From NCBI RefSeq assembly GCF_000807925.1, contig NZ_JRVC01000034.1:1-64000 (forward strand): DNA of 64,000 nucleotides, read 5' to 3'. Below are positions 62,059 to 64,000 of this stretch, in pieces. The stretch is from Novosphingobium subterraneum (GTDB lineage Bacteria; Pseudomonadota; Alphaproteobacteria; Sphingomonadales; Sphingomonadaceae). The translations under genes and the position numbers were made by a program. Below the pieces are notes generated by a model. The model was not told the DNA's origin. It did no database searches and worked only from the letters and a program-made list of their open reading frames with translations. The number at the start of each line of letters is the position of its first letter. Position 1 is the stretch's first letter.

Positions 62059-63126
62059 TCATGACGGAGGGGCAGGGAGTAGGCGTTGGCGCAGCGCTTT
62101 CGTGATTGGCCGCTCAATCAAACTGTAAAAAAACAGAGAGCAAATCGTTCCGGCGACAATAAGCAGCAAGTGACCCAGGCCGAAGGCTTTAAGGGTTGGA
62201 GAAAGATGATCTGCAACGCGTTGGCTGAATGAGTTAACAATAGTGTGGAGAAGGTATAATGCATAGGATGCCGCGCCCAGGAAGACGCCTGCTTCCGGCA
62301 CGCGAACACGCTTCTCGATACATATTAGCCCGTGGAGAATACCGGCAAATGCAAGGCCGAGCAGCAGCGTGCCCCAAGTCGCGGCCAGCGAAACGTAGTC
62401 CGCCGTGCCGTCCCGATGGAATCCGAGCCGATTGTAAACAAAAAGCAGGCCCGCGAGCAGGCAGCAACTGGCAATTAAGGGGATCATGCTCGGCGGGAAG
62501 GCATTTACACGATGTAACCTCGCGACGAACATTCCGAGCATGAAATCAAGAGTAAACGTCGACAGAAAAAATGCGGGGAGCCCTTCGACCGCACGACCGA
62601 AAGTGGCCAGAGCAAGTTGCGATGCCGCAGCCAATGCCCATAGCGCAAAAGCCCAAGTGCCGACGCGTCGGCTGATGAGTATCAACACAAACACAGCGTA
62701 AAACAACGCTTCATGCCGAAGCGTCCAAACAACGCTGGGGAGCGTGGGCTTTGTCGATGGCCACAGCAGCATTGACCTAGCTATCATTTCCGGCTCGACG
62801 CGGATGCCCATCGAAATTCGGAATACAGCCCAACCAAAAACGATAATCCAGAGCGTAGGGAGCAGGCGAATGGCACGCTTGAGCAGATACCTGCGCGCAA
62901 TCTGGCTTTGGCCTGCATCACTTCGATGGGCAAAAGCGATTATGAAGCCGGATAGGACGAAGAAGAAATCCACGCCATGTTCGCCGATGGCAAGCCAGGC
63001 CCAATGTGGGCCGCCAAATTCGTCGGCCGACGCATTAGCGTGGAAAACGACCACCAGCATTGCCGCGATGCCTCGGGCGAGTTCCACGGTACGAAGCGTA
63101 GGCGCTTTTGCATTGGCAACTGACAC
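62059..63126 (-). CDS. Membrane acyltransferase (acyltransferase 3, OafA-like)
   Basis: This 355-residue protein has about ten membrane helices. The N-terminal VELARGIAAMLVVVFHANAS carries the catalytic-type His. FFVLSGFIIAFAHRSDAG and RRYLLKRAIRLLPTLWIIVF are typical of Acyl_transf_3 proteins that O-acetylate EPS and LPS. It ends FFYSLIERPITKALRQRLLP. It is separated by 1 kb from the priming-transferase operon but is probably part of EPS decoration. Confidence 0.9.
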   Translation of the reverse strand: MSVANAKAPTLRTVELARGIAAMLVVVFHANASADEFGGPHWAWLAIGEHGVDFFFVLSGFIIAFAHRSDAGQSQIARRYLLKRAIRLLPTLWIIVFGWAVFRISMGIRVEPEMIARSMLLWPSTKPTLPSVVWTLRHEALFYAVFVLILISRRVGTWAFALWALAAASQLALATFGRAVEGLPAFFLSTFTLDFMLGMFVARLHRVNAFPPSMIPLIASCCLLAGLLFVYNRLGFHRDGTADYVSLAATWGTLLLGLAFAGILHGLICIEKRVRVPEAGVFLGAASYALYLLHTIVNSFSQRVADHLSPTLKAFGLGHLLLIVAGTICSLFFYSLIERPITKALRQRLLPAPPS

Positions 63127-63760
63127 AGCCTCTACAAACCAATATCAACAGGATTTGTCGAGCACAAACCCGTGGGTGCCGTATGGTCAGTACGATCGGG
63201 ACCGTCTCTGCAGGCAATGAGGCCAGCAGGACGGTCACAGCTTGGGTATGACAATTCGAATGAATTTGCACGAGACGCAAACTGTCTGATTGCGACGCAT
63301 CATCACGATCTGGTAGGCAGCAGTGTAGCGGATCACAATTGACGCTTTGCTGGAATGCCTAACGAAGCTTTGTGATGATGCTGAGTCATCCCCTGGCGGT
63401 AACCACACCTGTGCGAGCGGCAAACGCTCGTCGAACAGAGGCGCTCATGAAGAACGCAAGGGGAGGCCATACTCAGGCAATGCCAAGCATAAGACATGCC
63501 GTTTTTGCTCAAGTGCGCGACCCGAGTGATGGCCGCGCAGCGAGCCTCCTTGGCCACGATACTCACCTGCGCATCCATTGACCGTCTTGCGCCGCATTCG
63601 CCCGCGGACAACGGTGTTGCCGGTTCCATGCCGGCCAACCAATTGCTAGAACTGATACGTTCATGTCCATTGTTCCCCCCGTTAACCTTTCGCCGTCACG
63701 AGATGGTAGCGGTCCGGATAGAGGGGCTTTCCAAAAAGGGAGAGGGCGGCTGTTACGGGA
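63127..63760. other. Intergenic region with no supported gene
   Basis: About 630 bp. Frames up to 101 codons exist on the minus strand, but their Cys/His-rich composition and lack of motifs make them unconvincing. No IS hallmark was seen. Confidence 0.3.
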
Positions 63761-64000
63761 TTACGCCGCGGCGTAGGCCTGATCGTTGGCCGGCATATGC
63801 AGAGGCAGATCGGCATTTTCGGGTGACAGAGCGGAAACTTGCAGCACGTCCGAGCAACATTCGAAGCGGGCCCGCCAAGAGCTGGTTGACAATCGATGCA
63901 AGCGTATTGCCAAAGCCCCCCGCGTCATCAGATCGATCGAGATCCCGCGGAAGTATTCGAACGGCCCGTCGGCGGGCACTTTCGATCGTGCACCGCTTCC
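63761..64000 (-). CDS. Possible 3' end of a gene that enters from the right edge
   Basis: A minus-strand frame is open from the window edge to a stop at 63761, about 79 codons, reading FEYFRGISIDLMTRGALAIR and ending MPANDQAYAAA. A GTG at 63979 is an alternative start. I do not recognise a family, and the short visible part gives no sure coding signal. Confidence 0.2.
   Translation of the reverse strand, partial: GSGARSKVPADGPFEYFRGISIDLMTRGALAIRLHRLSTSSWRARFECCSDVLQVSALSPENADLPLHMPANDQAYAAA

Noticed and set aside
63333..63642. Overlapping minus-strand frames of 65-101 codons near the right edge
   Set aside because: Cys/His/Arg-rich composition without motifs or a good start; likely chance frames.
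1..64000. CRISPR arrays, tRNA or rRNA genes
   Set aside because: No regularly spaced repeats apart from the IS21 ends, and no cloverleaf-like or rRNA-like sequence was noticed on reading both strands; a tRNA scan was not run.

Overview
The window looks like chromosomal or megaplasmid DNA of a sphingomonad (Alphaproteobacteria, Sphingomonadaceae, probably Novosphingobium or a close relative). The reasons are the fairly high GC, the PEPxxW-type C-terminal sorting tails together with an XrtV-like exosortase, a sphingan-like exopolysaccharide (EPS) gene set, and fimbrial subunits of the DUF4402 type. This assignment is from recalled family knowledge only; no search was run.

Layout. 1-4.0 kb is an insertion-sequence graveyard: an IS21-type end, IS3 fragments, a frameshifted IS110 transposase, and one apparently intact IS1111-type IS110 element (2593-3944) that split an IS3 remnant at its orfA/orfB junction. 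4.4-10.1 kb is a chaperone-usher fimbrial operon (DUF4402 subunit, small secreted protein, chaperone, usher, two-domain adhesin). 10.3-17 kb holds a diguanylate cyclase, glmS, an M48-like peptidase with a PDZ-like region, an MNT-HEPN nucleotidyltransferase and a VanZ-like protein. 17.6-24 kb makes sugar nucleotides: rfbACDB for dTDP-L-rhamnose and ugd for UDP-glucuronate, separated by an IS5 relic. 24-28.6 kb has small envelope genes (CAP protein, L,D-transpeptidase, PEP-CTERM protein, phosphoesterase, small membrane protein) between IS5 fragments.

28.7-45.2 kb is the first half of the EPS locus: an operon of outer-membrane barrel, Wza-like export protein, Wzc/GumC-like co-polymerase, BY-kinase-like ATPase, exosortase and EpsI. 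It continues with a pyruvyltransferase-like protein, an EpsD-like peptidyl-prolyl isomerase, a fused Alg14/Alg13-like glucuronosyltransferase candidate, a PEPxxWA substrate, a P-loop ATPase, a small exosortase-accessory candidate, an RTX beta-helix protein, two hexapeptide acyltransferases and a Wzy/ligase-like membrane protein. 45.3-50.3 kb is again IS-rich: two IS5 relics, two small surviving genes, and a complete IS21 element with an 8-bp target duplication. It is followed by the decayed C-terminus of a PEP-CTERM gene. 50.9-61.1 kb is the second half of the EPS locus, one leftward operon: a polyprenyl-phosphate glycosyl-1-phosphate transferase, a type I secretion ATPase and HlyD-family adaptor, two glycosyltransferases, a Wzx-like flippase, a sulfotransferase-like protein and a beta-helix lipoprotein. 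An acyltransferase follows at 62.1-63.1 kb.

How the genes fit together (inference). The rfb and ugd products supply rhamnose and glucuronate. A priming transferase plus three glycosyltransferases build a repeat unit on undecaprenyl phosphate. Wzx/Wzy-type proteins flip and polymerise it, and the Wzc/Wza/barrel set exports it. Acetyl, pyruvyl and possibly sulfate groups decorate it. The RTX beta-helix protein is the obvious candidate substrate for the type I exporter, and its lipoprotein paralogue is encoded in the same operon as that exporter. The exosortase embedded in the export operon would process at least two PEP-CTERM proteins encoded nearby.
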